Virus record (IMG/VR): IMGVR_UViG_3300047471_000080
Span: 1-43,804 of that record
DNA length: 43,804 nt
Source of the DNA: a virus
Reading direction: 5' to 3' (one strand)
Part shown: positions 18,097 through 27,281 of the stretch, piece by piece
Layout of the letters: every line of letters starts with the position of its first letter
Position numbering within the stretch: position 1 is the first letter of the stretch
Made by a program: the position numbers and the translations under genes
Notes under the pieces: model-generated
The model's input: only the letters and a program-made list of their open reading frames with translations
The model's database searches: none
What the model was told of the DNA's origin: nothing

Positions 18097-19142
18097 AATA
18101 TCTCCTATCGCCTCACGATGACGATTCGGCGCTTTTTGCGGCCGTGACCTGCCTGCGGGAGCAGCCGACGGTGGTGGTGGTGACGGATTCGCTGGTGCAG
18201 CCGGCGCGTGGCGAGAGTGGCTGCAGCGCGGAGGAGCGGGCGCGAGAGACCGAGAAGGCGCATGCGGTGCTCGGCTGTCAGACGCGGCGCCTCGGTCTGC
18301 CGGACGACGGCTTGACGCTGGCCGAATTGATGGTGGCCTTCGGCACGCTGCCGGATGCGGAGACGGTGTATGCCCCGGCGCTCGAGGGTGGGCATCCGCA
18401 CCACGATCTGGTCAGTCTTGCAGCGGCGCATGTCTTCGGGACCGAGACCTTGCAGTGCTATGCGACCTACCAGAAGCTGAGTCAATACCGGGATGTAGAC
18501 CTGCAGCCCGTGGGCACGACAGAAGTGGAATGGACGCGCCCCGAGTATCAACAGAAACTGCAGGCGCTGATCTGCTATGAGAGCCAACTGCGGGTGAATC
18601 CGATGCACTTCCGCGCCGTCGAAGGGCGCAGCGAGTGGCTGTCGGGCTTTAGTCGGCTCCATCTCGGCTGTGGCGCTCGCATCTTCCCCGGCTGGATCAA
18701 CGTAGACCGACAGACGCCGGAGGTGCCCAGCAGCTTCTTCACGCGCTGCGACATCCTCGCGGAACCGTTGCCGCTGGATGACGCCAGTGTCGATTATGTG
18801 TTCTCGGAAGACTTCCTCGAGCATCTTCCACCTGAACGCCGGGTCGCGGTGATCAACGAGATCAACCGGGTGCTCGTGCCGGGTGGCGTGATGGAGCATT
18901 ACGTCCCGAATGCCGGCAGCCGGAATGATTACGGCTCCCCCAGCCATCTGTCCCACTGGAATGCGCAGGTCTTCGAGCATTTCGATGTGGACTCGCATCG
19001 CTGGGCGAAGGATCGGGCCTTTGAAGGTATTCAGGGCGGCTTCACGAAGGTCAGCGCAGATCTGCTGAACTGGCAGGTCGAAGAGGACGGCGTGAAGCGG
19101 GCGCAGAGCCTGCGGGTGCGCTACCGGAAGGTCGCATGCTGA
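18093..19142 (+). CDS. PIG-L-like deacetylase fused to a SAM methyltransferase
   Basis: 349 residues, ATGA overlap. Residues 1-180: PIG-L/LmbE-like domain with SPHDDD (6-11, metal ligand loop), a central ETEKAHAVLG helix and HPHHDLVSLA (101-110). This family removes N-acetyl groups from amino sugars using zinc. Residues about 185-349: class I methyltransferase with LHLGCGARIFPGWINVD (189-205), DILAEPLPLDDASVDYVFSED and VLVPGG. Both active sites look intact. The fusion suggests successive deacetylation and methylation of one sugar. It lies inside the sugar cassette. Confidence 0.82.
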   Translation: MKYLLSPHDDDSALFAAVTCLREQPTVVVVTDSLVQPARGESGCSAEERARETEKAHAVLGCQTRRLGLPDDGLTLAELMVAFGTLPDAETVYAPALEGGHPHHDLVSLAAAHVFGTETLQCYATYQKLSQYRDVDLQPVGTTEVEWTRPEYQQKLQALICYESQLRVNPMHFRAVEGRSEWLSGFSRLHLGCGARIFPGWINVDRQTPEVPSSFFTRCDILAEPLPLDDASVDYVFSEDFLEHLPPERRVAVINEINRVLVPGGVMEHYVPNAGSRNDYGSPSHLSHWNAQVFEHFDVDSHRWAKDRAFEGIQGGFTKVSADLLNWQVEEDGVKRAQSLRVRYRKVAC

Positions 19143-19960
19143 GGAAGACGTTCCTGCTGCCGCAGTTCGGCCCGCCGTTTCCATGGACGGAGCAGTATCT
19201 CGAGCATATCGGCAGCCTCGCGCCCTACGGCTGGTCGTGGAAGATTCTGACGCCGCACGGCTATACGTCGAAGAGTCCGAATGTCGAGATTGTGCCGATG
19301 ACATTCGCGCAGTTCGATGCGCGGGTGAAAGCCATCACAGGCGTGGACTCGGGCAACTTCCTCGATGCGGATTTCCTGCCGGTGAAGCTGCTCAGTGACT
19401 ATTACCCCGCCTTCGGGGAACTGTTCGCGGACCTGCTGACGGACACCGACTATTGGAGCATCACTAACTGGGACGTGCTCTATGGGCGGCTGGATCACTT
19501 CCTGCCCGATGAGACGCTGGCGCAGTATGACCTGTGGTCAGACGACCATCACCACGTCAACAGCCTGTGGTGCCTCTACAAGAACGAGCCGCGCATCAAT
19601 GCGCTGTATCGCCTCGTGCCGCATTGGCAGGAGATGTTCCAGGTCAACGGGCGGCCGATCTTCGGGTTTGATGAGATTTACTTCGATCAGGTCGTGCGGC
19701 AACTCGCGGATGCGGGGCAGATTCGCTTTGGCCATCCGCCGTATTTCGCGGTGCATAGTTACGATCGACTGATTCAGCATCAGCCCACACCGAATCTCTC
19801 GCTGGCTCCGGATGGGGCGTTGATTGAGTGTTTTGATGACGGATTCAAACCGTTAGAGAGCTATCCGGCGTGGCGTGGATTCTTCGGGCGTGAGATTGCC
19901 TACTTTCATTTCCTGAGCACCAAGACATGGCCCGCACTGCGACCTTATCCCGTCCGGTGA
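19136..19960 (+). CDS. DUF6625-like putative glycosyltransferase
   Basis: 274 residues. The layout resembles the DUF6625 family associated with glycosyltransferases: FLLPQFGPPFPWTEQYLEHI, then NVEIVPMTFAQFDARV, KLLSDYYPAFGELFADLL, YWSITNWDVLYGRLDHFLP. The NWD element sits where these enzymes have a DxD-type metal site (usually CDLD). Here it is N-W-D, so activity is uncertain. Family members often act in surface polysaccharide loci. It overlaps the neighbouring genes on both sides. Confidence 0.7.
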   Translation: MLRKTFLLPQFGPPFPWTEQYLEHIGSLAPYGWSWKILTPHGYTSKSPNVEIVPMTFAQFDARVKAITGVDSGNFLDADFLPVKLLSDYYPAFGELFADLLTDTDYWSITNWDVLYGRLDHFLPDETLAQYDLWSDDHHHVNSLWCLYKNEPRINALYRLVPHWQEMFQVNGRPIFGFDEIYFDQVVRQLADAGQIRFGHPPYFAVHSYDRLIQHQPTPNLSLAPDGALIECFDDGFKPLESYPAWRGFFGREIAYFHFLSTKTWPALRPYPVR

Positions 19961-21201
19961 CTTCGGTCTACCGGGAGATTGACGCCTGTCGCATGACGGG
20001 CAGCCGGGACCTTGTGTCCCTGCTCGACCTGGGCGAGATGGCGCTGACCGGCATCTTCCCGAAGGCTGGCGTCGATGTGCCGAGCGGCCCTGTGGAGCTC
20101 GTGCTGTGCCCCGATGGCGGGCTGGTGCAGTTGCGGCAGAGCTACGCGCCCTCGCTGATGTATGGCGAGCACTACGGCTATCGGTCTGGGTTGAATGGCT
20201 CGATGGTGCGGCATCTCGCGGGCATTGCGGCCTCGCTGGAGCGGCTCTGTCCGACGCGGGCCGGCGATGTGGTGCTCGACATTGGCAGCAATGACGGCAC
20301 GCTGCTCGGGTCCTATGAGAACCGCGGCCAGAAGTTTCTCGGCATGGACCCCACCGCGGCGAAGTTTGGCCGGTTCTACGCGCCGCATATCCAGCCCGTC
20401 ACCGAGTTCTTCTCGGCGGCGCGGTATCGTCAAATCATGGGCGCGAGGCCCGCTCGGATCGTGACCTCTGTCGCCATGCTCTACGACCTTGAGCAGCCGC
20501 TGGCGTTTATGCAGGAAGTCTCACGCATTCTGGCCGATGATGGCGTCTGGTATACGGAACAAAGCTACCTGCCGGCGCTGCTCGATCAATGTGCCTATGA
20601 CACGATCTGCCACGAGCATCTGGAGTATTACGGCCTGACGCAGTTGCAGTGGATGGCGGATCGGGCGGACCTGCGCATCATCGACGCGAAGCCGAACGAC
20701 ACGAACGGTGGATCCATCGCAGTGACGTTCGCGCATCGTGGGTCGCATCATCAAGCGGACAGCGCCAACATTGCCCTGCTGCTCGGTGCAGAGCGCCAGC
20801 GCGGGCTGGATGAGCCGGACGGCTTCGCGGCCTTCCAATCCGCTGTGGCGCGGCATCGCGTCGAACTGCCGGCGCTGATTCGGTCGCTGCGGGCGGCTGG
20901 CAAGACCGTGTTCGGCTACGGCGCTTCCACGAAGGGTAACGTGCTGCTGCAAGCCTGCGGATTGACGAGCGAGGATCTGCCGTGTATCGCGGATGTCAAC
21001 CCAGACAAGCATGGCTGCGTCACGCCGGGGACGCACATCCCGATTGTCTCGGAAACTGAGGCGCATGCGCAGCAGCCGGATTACTTCCTCGTCATGCCGT
21101 GGCACTTTCGGCCGTTCATTCTCGAGCGCGAAGCGACCTTCTTGCAGCGGGGTGGCAAACTGATCTTCCCGCTGCCGACCATTGACGTGGTGGGCGCATG
21201 A
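19957..21201 (+). CDS. Sugar C-methyltransferase-like protein
   Basis: 414 residues from GTG 19957, a GTGA overlap matching the style of this cassette. An ATG at 19927 would add ten residues. The three-part layout of NDP-hexose C-methyltransferases is clear: N-terminal putative zinc domain (CRMTGSRDLVSLLDLGEMAL), SAM domain (VVLDIGSNDGTLL, 106-118), the CHEHLEYYGLTQL segment, and a C-terminal domain with FGYGASTKGNVLLQ. Two expected zinc ligands are replaced: C11-x2-T14 and C51-x2-G54 instead of CxxC pairs. The SAM site looks intact. It may act on an NDP-sugar used by the adjacent transferases. Confidence 0.82.
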   Translation: MTSVYREIDACRMTGSRDLVSLLDLGEMALTGIFPKAGVDVPSGPVELVLCPDGGLVQLRQSYAPSLMYGEHYGYRSGLNGSMVRHLAGIAASLERLCPTRAGDVVLDIGSNDGTLLGSYENRGQKFLGMDPTAAKFGRFYAPHIQPVTEFFSAARYRQIMGARPARIVTSVAMLYDLEQPLAFMQEVSRILADDGVWYTEQSYLPALLDQCAYDTICHEHLEYYGLTQLQWMADRADLRIIDAKPNDTNGGSIAVTFAHRGSHHQADSANIALLLGAERQRGLDEPDGFAAFQSAVARHRVELPALIRSLRAAGKTVFGYGASTKGNVLLQACGLTSEDLPCIADVNPDKHGCVTPGTHIPIVSETEAHAQQPDYFLVMPWHFRPFILEREATFLQRGGKLIFPLPTIDVVGA

Positions 21202-21764
21202 GCCTAGACCAACGTCAGGTCTCGGCCTGTTTCATCACGAAGGATCTGGTATATCCCAAGGTCATTCTGGACCGCGTGATGGCGGTCGGGTTTGGCGAGT
21301 GCCTGTTTCTGACGAGTTGCGACAGTCCGCATCGCAAGCAGGAACTGTTCGCGAAGGCCAAGCACGATTATCTGTATTACCAAGATGACGACTGCATCGC
21401 GCCTATTGGGCAGTTGCTGGCAGCAGCTGAACCGAACCGGATCACCTGCGCCATGAAGCCGTCGCATCTCGCCTCCTATGCCAAGAGCCGGATTGCCCTG
21501 CTCGGCTGGGGCTCGATCTTCCCGAAGCGCACCATTCAGGTGCTGGATCAGTATCGGCGGGTCTACGGCGAGGATCACGTCTACAAGCGGGAGACGGAGC
21601 GGATCATGACGTGGCTGGCCTATCCGCAAACGCGCCTTGACCTGCCGATTGAGGATCTGCCGTCGGCCTACGCGCCGGATCGGCTGTCGATGCAGCCGGG
21701 GCACTACGACTACATTCCGCTGGTCGAGCAGCGGTGTGCCGCGCTGGTCGAGGTGCCCGCCTAA
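21198..21764 (+). CDS. Small GT-A-like glycosyltransferase
   Basis: 188 residues, ATGA overlap with the C-methyltransferase gene. It is a short GT-A-like core: QVSACFITKDLVYPKVILDR, a nucleotide-binding-like GECLFLTSCDS, and YYQDDDCIAPIG with a metal-binding QDDD (62-65). A stretch RITCAMKPSHLASYAKSRIA follows, then GWGSIFPKR. It is shorter than typical family 2 enzymes, so it may be minimal or act with a partner. It closes the five-gene sugar cassette. Confidence 0.7.
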   Translation: MSLDQRQVSACFITKDLVYPKVILDRVMAVGFGECLFLTSCDSPHRKQELFAKAKHDYLYYQDDDCIAPIGQLLAAAEPNRITCAMKPSHLASYAKSRIALLGWGSIFPKRTIQVLDQYRRVYGEDHVYKRETERIMTWLAYPQTRLDLPIEDLPSAYAPDRLSMQPGHYDYIPLVEQRCAALVEVPA

Positions 21765-21877
21765 TGGGAGGCTTTCCCTTTGGGGGCGGGTATTTTGCGC
21801 TCTACGCGCAAGCGGTCGGATCGACGCCGCCGACACCGGGCACGTTGCACTTGCTGCCGCTGATGGGTGTGGGTTAG
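21764..21877 (+). CDS. 37-residue small protein
   Basis: TAATG junction upstream and TAGTG junction downstream, exactly bridging the last cassette gene and the gp10-like gene. The product starts MGGFPFGGGYFALYAQAVGS and ends LLPLMGVG. It is glycine-rich and aromatic at the N terminus. Overlaps on both sides support expression. Function unknown. Confidence 0.6.
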   Translation: MGGFPFGGGYFALYAQAVGSTPPTPGTLHLLPLMGVG

Positions 21878-23010
21878 TGACTCGCATCTCTGTTCCTGGG
21901 TTTGTGGACGGCTCCAACACGGAGCGCAGTTATCAGGCCCAAATTGGCCGCACGATTAACGAGTTTACGGAATCGACGCAGCCCGGTGGGAATGCGAAGG
22001 CGCCGAAGTATCTCCAAGGCACGCCGGGGATTCAGCCGCTGCTGGTCTGGCCAGAGCAGCCGATCCGCGGATTGTTCAGCATCAACGGGCGGGCGTTTGC
22101 TGTGGGTGGGACGTTGTTCGGGGAGTTCTTCGCCAACGGGACCATTGGGACGACCTATACCGTCACGAATGACAATCAGCCGGTGTCCTTCTGCTCGAAT
22201 GGCACGGCGGGCAATCAGATCATGATCGCCTCCGGTGGGGATGGGTATGTCTACAACACGCTGACGAACGTCTTCGTGCAGATTACCGATCCTGACTTCC
22301 CTGATCCGACGCGCATGGTGGAGTTTCTCAACGGCTACGGGCTCGCGCTGCAAGGTGGCGGGTCGCGGTCGTTCTCGTGGTCGAATCTGGAAGATTTCCT
22401 GATCTGGGATCCGCTGGATGTCGCGGAACGCTCGAGCACGGCGGATAATCTCGGTGCCATGATTCGGTCTCACGAGGAGATATTTTTCATGGGTGGAGAG
22501 ACCACGCAAGTGTATGTGAACACTGGCGTGGCCTCTGAAATCTGGGCGCCGGTCTCTGGTGTGGTGCTGGAGTTTGGCGTGTTGGGTCCATTCTCGGTGC
22601 ATCGGGCCGACAATACGATCTTCTGGCTCGGGAGCAGCGTGGACGGTTGGGGCATGATGAACCGTGCCGACGGCTATACGCCACAGCGTATTTCCACGTT
22701 CGGCCTCGAGCAGCAGATCCAGATGCAGGACATCCCGACGGATGCCCGCACGTTCAGCTTTCAGATGAACGGGCATATCTTCGTGGCGCTGCTCCTGCCG
22801 CGCAATGATCGGACCTGGCTCTTTGACATCACGATGAATACGTGGGCCGAGTGGAACATCTGGGATACCACGAATGCCGTCTGGTTGCCGCATGTGGCGG
22901 GCTGTCACATCTCGGAGTTTGGGCTGCATCTCGTGGGCGACCGGCTCTCTGGGGCCATCTATGAGATGTCGATGGATTTCGTGACCGATGAGATCGTGGC
23001 GCCGGTATGA
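21877..23010 (+). CDS. Tail stabilisation protein, P22 gp10-like, N-terminal propeller part
   Basis: 377 residues from GTG 21877 (TRISVPGFVDGSNTERSYQA). Upstream extension of the frame reads as a shadow of the glycosyltransferase gene. The sequence follows the gp10-like pattern: PGIQPL, GRAFAVGGTLFGEF, the MVEFLNGYGLAL block, FSWSNLEDFLIWDPLDVAER and GPFSVHRADNTIFWLGSSVD, then GLHLVGDRLSGAIYEMSMDF and VTDEIVAPV. It stops where related proteins continue into a PIRR and DGGxTW region. That C-terminal block appears at the end of the protein at 23174. It should sit between gp4 and the tail needle or tip. Confidence 0.85.
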   Translation: MTRISVPGFVDGSNTERSYQAQIGRTINEFTESTQPGGNAKAPKYLQGTPGIQPLLVWPEQPIRGLFSINGRAFAVGGTLFGEFFANGTIGTTYTVTNDNQPVSFCSNGTAGNQIMIASGGDGYVYNTLTNVFVQITDPDFPDPTRMVEFLNGYGLALQGGGSRSFSWSNLEDFLIWDPLDVAERSSTADNLGAMIRSHEEIFFMGGETTQVYVNTGVASEIWAPVSGVVLEFGVLGPFSVHRADNTIFWLGSSVDGWGMMNRADGYTPQRISTFGLEQQIQMQDIPTDARTFSFQMNGHIFVALLLPRNDRTWLFDITMNTWAEWNIWDTTNAVWLPHVAGCHISEFGLHLVGDRLSGAIYEMSMDFVTDEIVAPV

Positions 23011-23177
23011 AGGCGCCTGAGATTGCGGATCGCTTTCAGCGCAGCGTGGATCGCTTCGGGGATCTGCGCGTGCGGGTGCTAAAGTTGCGGGCGCTCTGTG
23101 AGCGGTCGGGCGTCTCGCTGGACGAGGTGCTGACCTTGCTGCCGGCGGATCTGCGCGACCAAGTGCGGCAGGCATGA
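23007..23177 (+). CDS. 56-residue helical protein
   Basis: ATGA overlaps at both ends tie this gene to the gp10-like gene and to the next tail gene. The product is MKAPEIADRFQRSVDRFGDL followed by a helical RVRVLKLRALCERSGVSLDE and a short C terminus. It is charged and helical. Function unknown. Coupling makes it a likely real virion or assembly protein lying between the two halves of the gp10-like sequence. Confidence 0.65.
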   Translation: MKAPEIADRFQRSVDRFGDLRVRVLKLRALCERSGVSLDEVLTLLPADLRDQVRQA

Positions 23178-24892
23178 AGCAACTGATTACCTGCAAGGGC
23201 TTCGAGCAGATGGGCCAACTCGGGCCGAGTGCGCCGGAGCAGCCCTCCTATGCGCCCTTGCGGGGACCGATCTTCAGTTCCGCGAGTTCGCCGGGGACCG
23301 TCAATACGTGGCCCTTCACCCATCCCTGGTCGGTGGCGGGGACGTTCAAAAACTTCTACGTCGAAATCTTCCACATTGTCGAAGATCCGGTCATGAACGG
23401 CTGGCCGGATATTGACTTCGAGGTCTATATCAACGACGCGCCGACAGGCTTGATCGTCACGGTGCCGACACAACCCAGCGATCCCACGCCTGGGGCGGTG
23501 CTCGCGTCTGGGCAGAACATCACGGACACGGCCACGATTGCGCCGGGGGATGTGATCAGCATCAGCCGCGGGCCGGGAACGATTGCGCCGGGGTTCAACA
23601 ATCAGGTGCCGTTCTTCGGTTGGACGCTGACCTTTGAAAGCGATAACGATGGGGAGAGCGGCTACGGCATGTCCTCCTGTTTGCAGGGGACGCTACACGC
23701 GGTCAATCAGCTCTATTCGGCGCCGTTCAATACGCCCACGGGTCTGACGATTGCGTCGAGTGGGGACGTGGCGACGACGAGCATCGTGCCGATGGATTGC
23801 ACGCTCTTCCGGCTCGATGTGCGGCTCGATACCGCGCCTGGGATGGGCAAGCAGCGCGTGCTGGCGGCGGAACTGAATGGCGTCGTGCAGGATGGGACCG
23901 GGGGCACGATTGATACGCAGGTCGCGGTGACGGACCTGAACCTGACGGCCTCGGGCACGTTTGCGTTGCCGATGGCGGTGCTGGATAAGTTCTCGATTGT
24001 GCAGATTGTGGCGTCTGGGCCGTCGGCGGCGGATTCGCGGGTCACGTATTCCATTGGCGTGCGGGCCGATGAAGATGGCCAGTCGGCGCTCGGGTTCTAT
24101 GCGAGCGGGAATCCCATCAACGACGGGAGCACGGATTACTGTGGCGGCATTGATGGCGGCTGGGCGTGGACGACGGCACGGGCGCCGACGCCTTCGACGT
24201 TGCCGGCGGGGGCGCGGTGGCCCTTGTCCGAATCCTCGATGAGCATTCCTGGGCCGATTGATAGTTATGCCCTGACGAATCTCTGTTGCTATCTCTCCGA
24301 CGCCCCGGGGACGGGGAATAGTCGGCTGTTTACGACGCGGCGAGCAGTCGGGTCCACGCCTGGCACGCTCCTGATGACCGATAGCACGCGCCTGGATGTC
24401 GGCTCGACCTCGGCGGGAACGTATCACGGGGTCACGGATCGGATGGATCTGCAAGCGGTGGGCGATAGTCTGCCGAATGCGACGACGGTGTCGTGGACGT
24501 GGCTGGTGGTGGAAAGCACCACGCCCCCGATTGTCTCGACCTCGTATCCCATTCGGCGGTTGCGGCGGTTTGCGCTGCCGTTCGATCAGAATAAGTGGAT
24601 CTTCATTAGTCGCGTCGAACTGATCATGCAGGCCGGGAATGGCCTCTCCGGCACGGCGGCGACGGTGCAAGGCTACAACCCGATTGTGATGTTTCGCCTG
24701 TCGCGGGATGGCGGGGCGACGTGGGATGACGAGCTCCAGATGGCGACGGGGAAGATCGGGGAGTATACGGCGCGGGCCTATCTCAATCGTCTGGGACGGG
24801 CGCGGAATCCCGTGGTCGAGTTGACCTCCAGCGATCCGGTCTTTGTGAGCTGGATAGACTTCACCGTCGATTACGAAGAGGGCACGAGCTAG
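23174..24892 (+). CDS. Tail protein: three beta domains plus gp10-like C-terminal block
   Basis: 572 residues. Residues about 35-165, 200-310 and 355-455 look like three repeated beta-sandwich modules (for example [20 protein letters not shown] and [20 protein letters not shown]). Residues about 460-572 carry the C-terminal signature of gp10-like proteins: [20 protein letters not shown], then [37 protein letters not shown] and SSDPV. The preceding propeller gene lacks this block. The two products therefore probably assemble as one tail component. Confidence 0.75.
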   Translation: MKQLITCKGFEQMGQLGPSAPEQPSYAPLRGPIFSSASSPGTVNTWPFTHPWSVAGTFKNFYVEIFHIVEDPVMNGWPDIDFEVYINDAPTGLIVTVPTQPSDPTPGAVLASGQNITDTATIAPGDVISISRGPGTIAPGFNNQVPFFGWTLTFESDNDGESGYGMSSCLQGTLHAVNQLYSAPFNTPTGLTIASSGDVATTSIVPMDCTLFRLDVRLDTAPGMGKQRVLAAELNGVVQDGTGGTIDTQVAVTDLNLTASGTFALPMAVLDKFSIVQIVASGPSAADSRVTYSIGVRADEDGQSALGFYASGNPINDGSTDYCGGIDGGWAWTTARAPTPSTLPAGARWPLSESSMSIPGPIDSYALTNLCCYLSDAPGTGNSRLFTTRRAVGSTPGTLLMTDSTRLDVGSTSAGTYHGVTDRMDLQAVGDSLPNATTVSWTWLVVESTTPPIVSTSYPIRRLRRFALPFDQNKWIFISRVELIMQAGNGLSGTAATVQGYNPIVMFRLSRDGGATWDDELQMATGKIGEYTARAYLNRLGRARNPVVELTSSDPVFVSWIDFTVDYEEGTS

Positions 24893-25238
24893 TGGCGAAT
24901 CCCACTAGGATGCCGCAATGGCTGGAACCGATTGGCGAGCAGGGCGTGGTCGTCTCGCGGCCGTGGTATCTGTGGTTTCAGTCGCTCTCGGCACGGAGTG
25001 GCAGCGGCCTGACCGGGCCGACGGGTCCGACCGGTGCGGCGGGCGCCACGGGGCCGTCGGGTCCCACGGGGCCGAGTGGCCCGACTGGACCCACGGGGCC
25101 GGCAGGCTTGGGTGTGCCCTATTTTATTGCGAGTGGCGACACGTTTACCGTGCCCGACTTTATTCAAAGTCTCTTCACGATGACGATTGATAACGAAGGC
25201 ACGCTTGACGTGGTGGGCTACTTGATACAGGTGGACTG

Positions 25239-25239
<1 letters not shown>
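24892..25239 (+). CDS. Short collagen-like tail protein
   Basis: 115 residues, GTG start overlapping the previous TAG. N-terminal part [20 protein letters not shown] followed by YLWFQSL resembles a small phage module (PxWLxP...VSRPWYxWF) found upstream of tail proteins. Residues about 41-80 are Gly-Pro-Thr/Gly-Pro-Ser triplets. The remaining 35 residues ([20 protein letters not shown]) form a small beta cap. Probably a tail fibre component. Confidence 0.75.
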
Positions 25240-25882
<643 letters not shown>

Positions 25883-25883
<1 letters not shown>

Positions 25884-26812
25884 TGCCCACCGCTAAAGCC
25901 TTCATCACCTCCGGCACGACCTGGGCCGGGGTCGCCACGGATGGCTCCGCGATTACCGTGGAGTGCATTGGCGGCGGCGGCGGCGGCGCGGCCTGGAATA
26001 ATAGCCACGTCCTGCCGGGTGGGGGTGGTGGGGCGTATGCCATCAAGACGGGCATTGCCTATGCCTCTGGGGCTTCGGTGACGGTGCAAGTCGGCGCGGG
26101 TGGGGTGGCGGGGGCTGACGGCACCGATACGATCTGGGATACCACCGTCGTGATTGCGAAAGCGGGCCTGAAGGGCGATGCGTCCACTGGGGTGGCGGGG
26201 GCCGGCGGCGCGGCGGCGAGCTGCACACCGAGCACAGGGGCCTTTTCCGGCGGCGCGGGGGGTGGAAAAGGCGCCGATAACATCATTGGCGGCGGAGGTG
26301 GGGGGGCGGCTGGTCCCAATGGCGACGGCAAGGCTGGCGGCGATGGCGGTCAAGCGGCCGGCAGTGGTGGTCCTGGCGGGGGTGGCGCGGGCGGCGGGTC
26401 TGCCACGATTGGCGGGGCGCCTGCTGGGGCCACGGGTGGCAATGGGGGGACCGCGCAGGACGGCACGGCAGGCGGCACGGGCACGACGGGCAGCACGACG
26501 GGCAACACGGGTTCGCACGGCAGCGGCGGCGGCGGTGCCCAGAACGCCCAAGGCGGCGATGGGGGTGTCGGGGTCGAGTTTGACAGCACGCACGGCGCCG
26601 GGGGCGGCGGGGGCAGTAACAACCAGAGTGCCACGGGTTTCCGTGCCGGGAATGGCGGGTTGTATGGTGGCGGTGGAGCGGGGCATGGCTGGAACACAGC
26701 CGGCGCAGGCGTGATCAGTGGCGACGGGGCGCAGGGGCTGATTGTCGTGACGTATACGCCGGGGGTCGTGAATACCTCGGCCTTCCTCGGACTATTCCCG
26801 AGCACGCGATGA
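25883..26812 (+). CDS. Glycine-rich tail adhesin-like protein
   Basis: 309 residues, TAATG junction. Residues about 30-290 are extremely glycine-rich with blocks such as GGGGGGAAWNNSHVLPGGGG and GGPGGGGAGGGSATIGG. Short polar loops lie between them. The end (GAQGLIVVTYTPG) is the standard closing strand of this phage protein class. Polyglycine-rich domains form type II helix sandwiches in some phage adhesins, with loops that contact the receptor. Role as receptor-binding tip is inferred from this pattern and from its position after the fibre genes. Confidence 0.75.
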
Positions 26813-26825
26813 GATGCAGGGCTCA

Positions 26826-26837
26826 GGCGTATACTTC
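26826..26837 (+). promoter_or_regulatory. Promoter-like element, copy 3 (TATACT box)
   Basis: GGCGTATACTTC matches ten of twelve bases of the elements at 5767 and 9035. It lies between the adhesin stop and the preferred ATG (26850) of the acetyltransferase gene. Its TATACT box would allow a transcript starting just before that ATG. Confidence 0.4.
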
Positions 26838-26849
26838 GGTAACAGTTTC

Positions 26850-27281
26850 ATGATTGAGACCGCCACAGAATCCGACTTGGATGCGCTCGTGGCGCTCGGC
26901 TGCGAGTTTCGGGCCGCGGTCTATGCGGACCTCCTGCCAGAGAATCCTGCCCAGATGCGGATCCTCGCGTCCAGCCTGTTGCAATCGGCTACCGGTACGA
27001 TCCTGGTGGCGCGTGACGCAGGCGTGATCGTCGGGATGTTGGGCCTGACGGCCTTTGCACACCCGCTGTCTGGCCTGTGGACGGTCGCGGAGTTGTTCTG
27101 GTATGTCCAGCCCTCGGCGCGGGGATCGCTCGGCCTGCGGCTGCTGAAGGCCGGGGAACGGTGGGCCAGAGACCGGCACGCGCTGCGGTTGCAAGTGATG
27201 GCGCCGAACGCGGATGTTGAGCAGTTGTATGAACGCCTCGGGTTTCATTCCGTGGAACGGTCCTACGAGAAGTCCCTATGA
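26850..27281 (+). CDS. GNAT-family acetyltransferase
   Basis: 143 residues from ATG 26850 (MIETATESDLDALVALGCEF). An upstream in-frame ATG at 26814 adds twelve residues not typical of the family. GNAT features: TILVARDAGVIVGMLGL (strands 2-4), LFWYVQPSARGSLGLRLLKA (acetyl-CoA loop region, RGSLGLRLL in place of R/Q-x-x-G-x-G/A) and LYERLGFHSVERSYEKSL. Phages of this group often carry a GNAT gene close to tail genes; its substrate is not known. It overlaps the oxygenase gene by four bases. Confidence 0.85.
   Translation: MIETATESDLDALVALGCEFRAAVYADLLPENPAQMRILASSLLQSATGTILVARDAGVIVGMLGLTAFAHPLSGLWTVAELFWYVQPSARGSLGLRLLKAGERWARDRHALRLQVMAPNADVEQLYERLGFHSVERSYEKSL

Noticed and set aside
26350-26805. 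Minus-strand Pro-rich open frames opposite the glycine-rich gene
   Set aside because: Pro runs are the complement of Gly codons on the plus strand.
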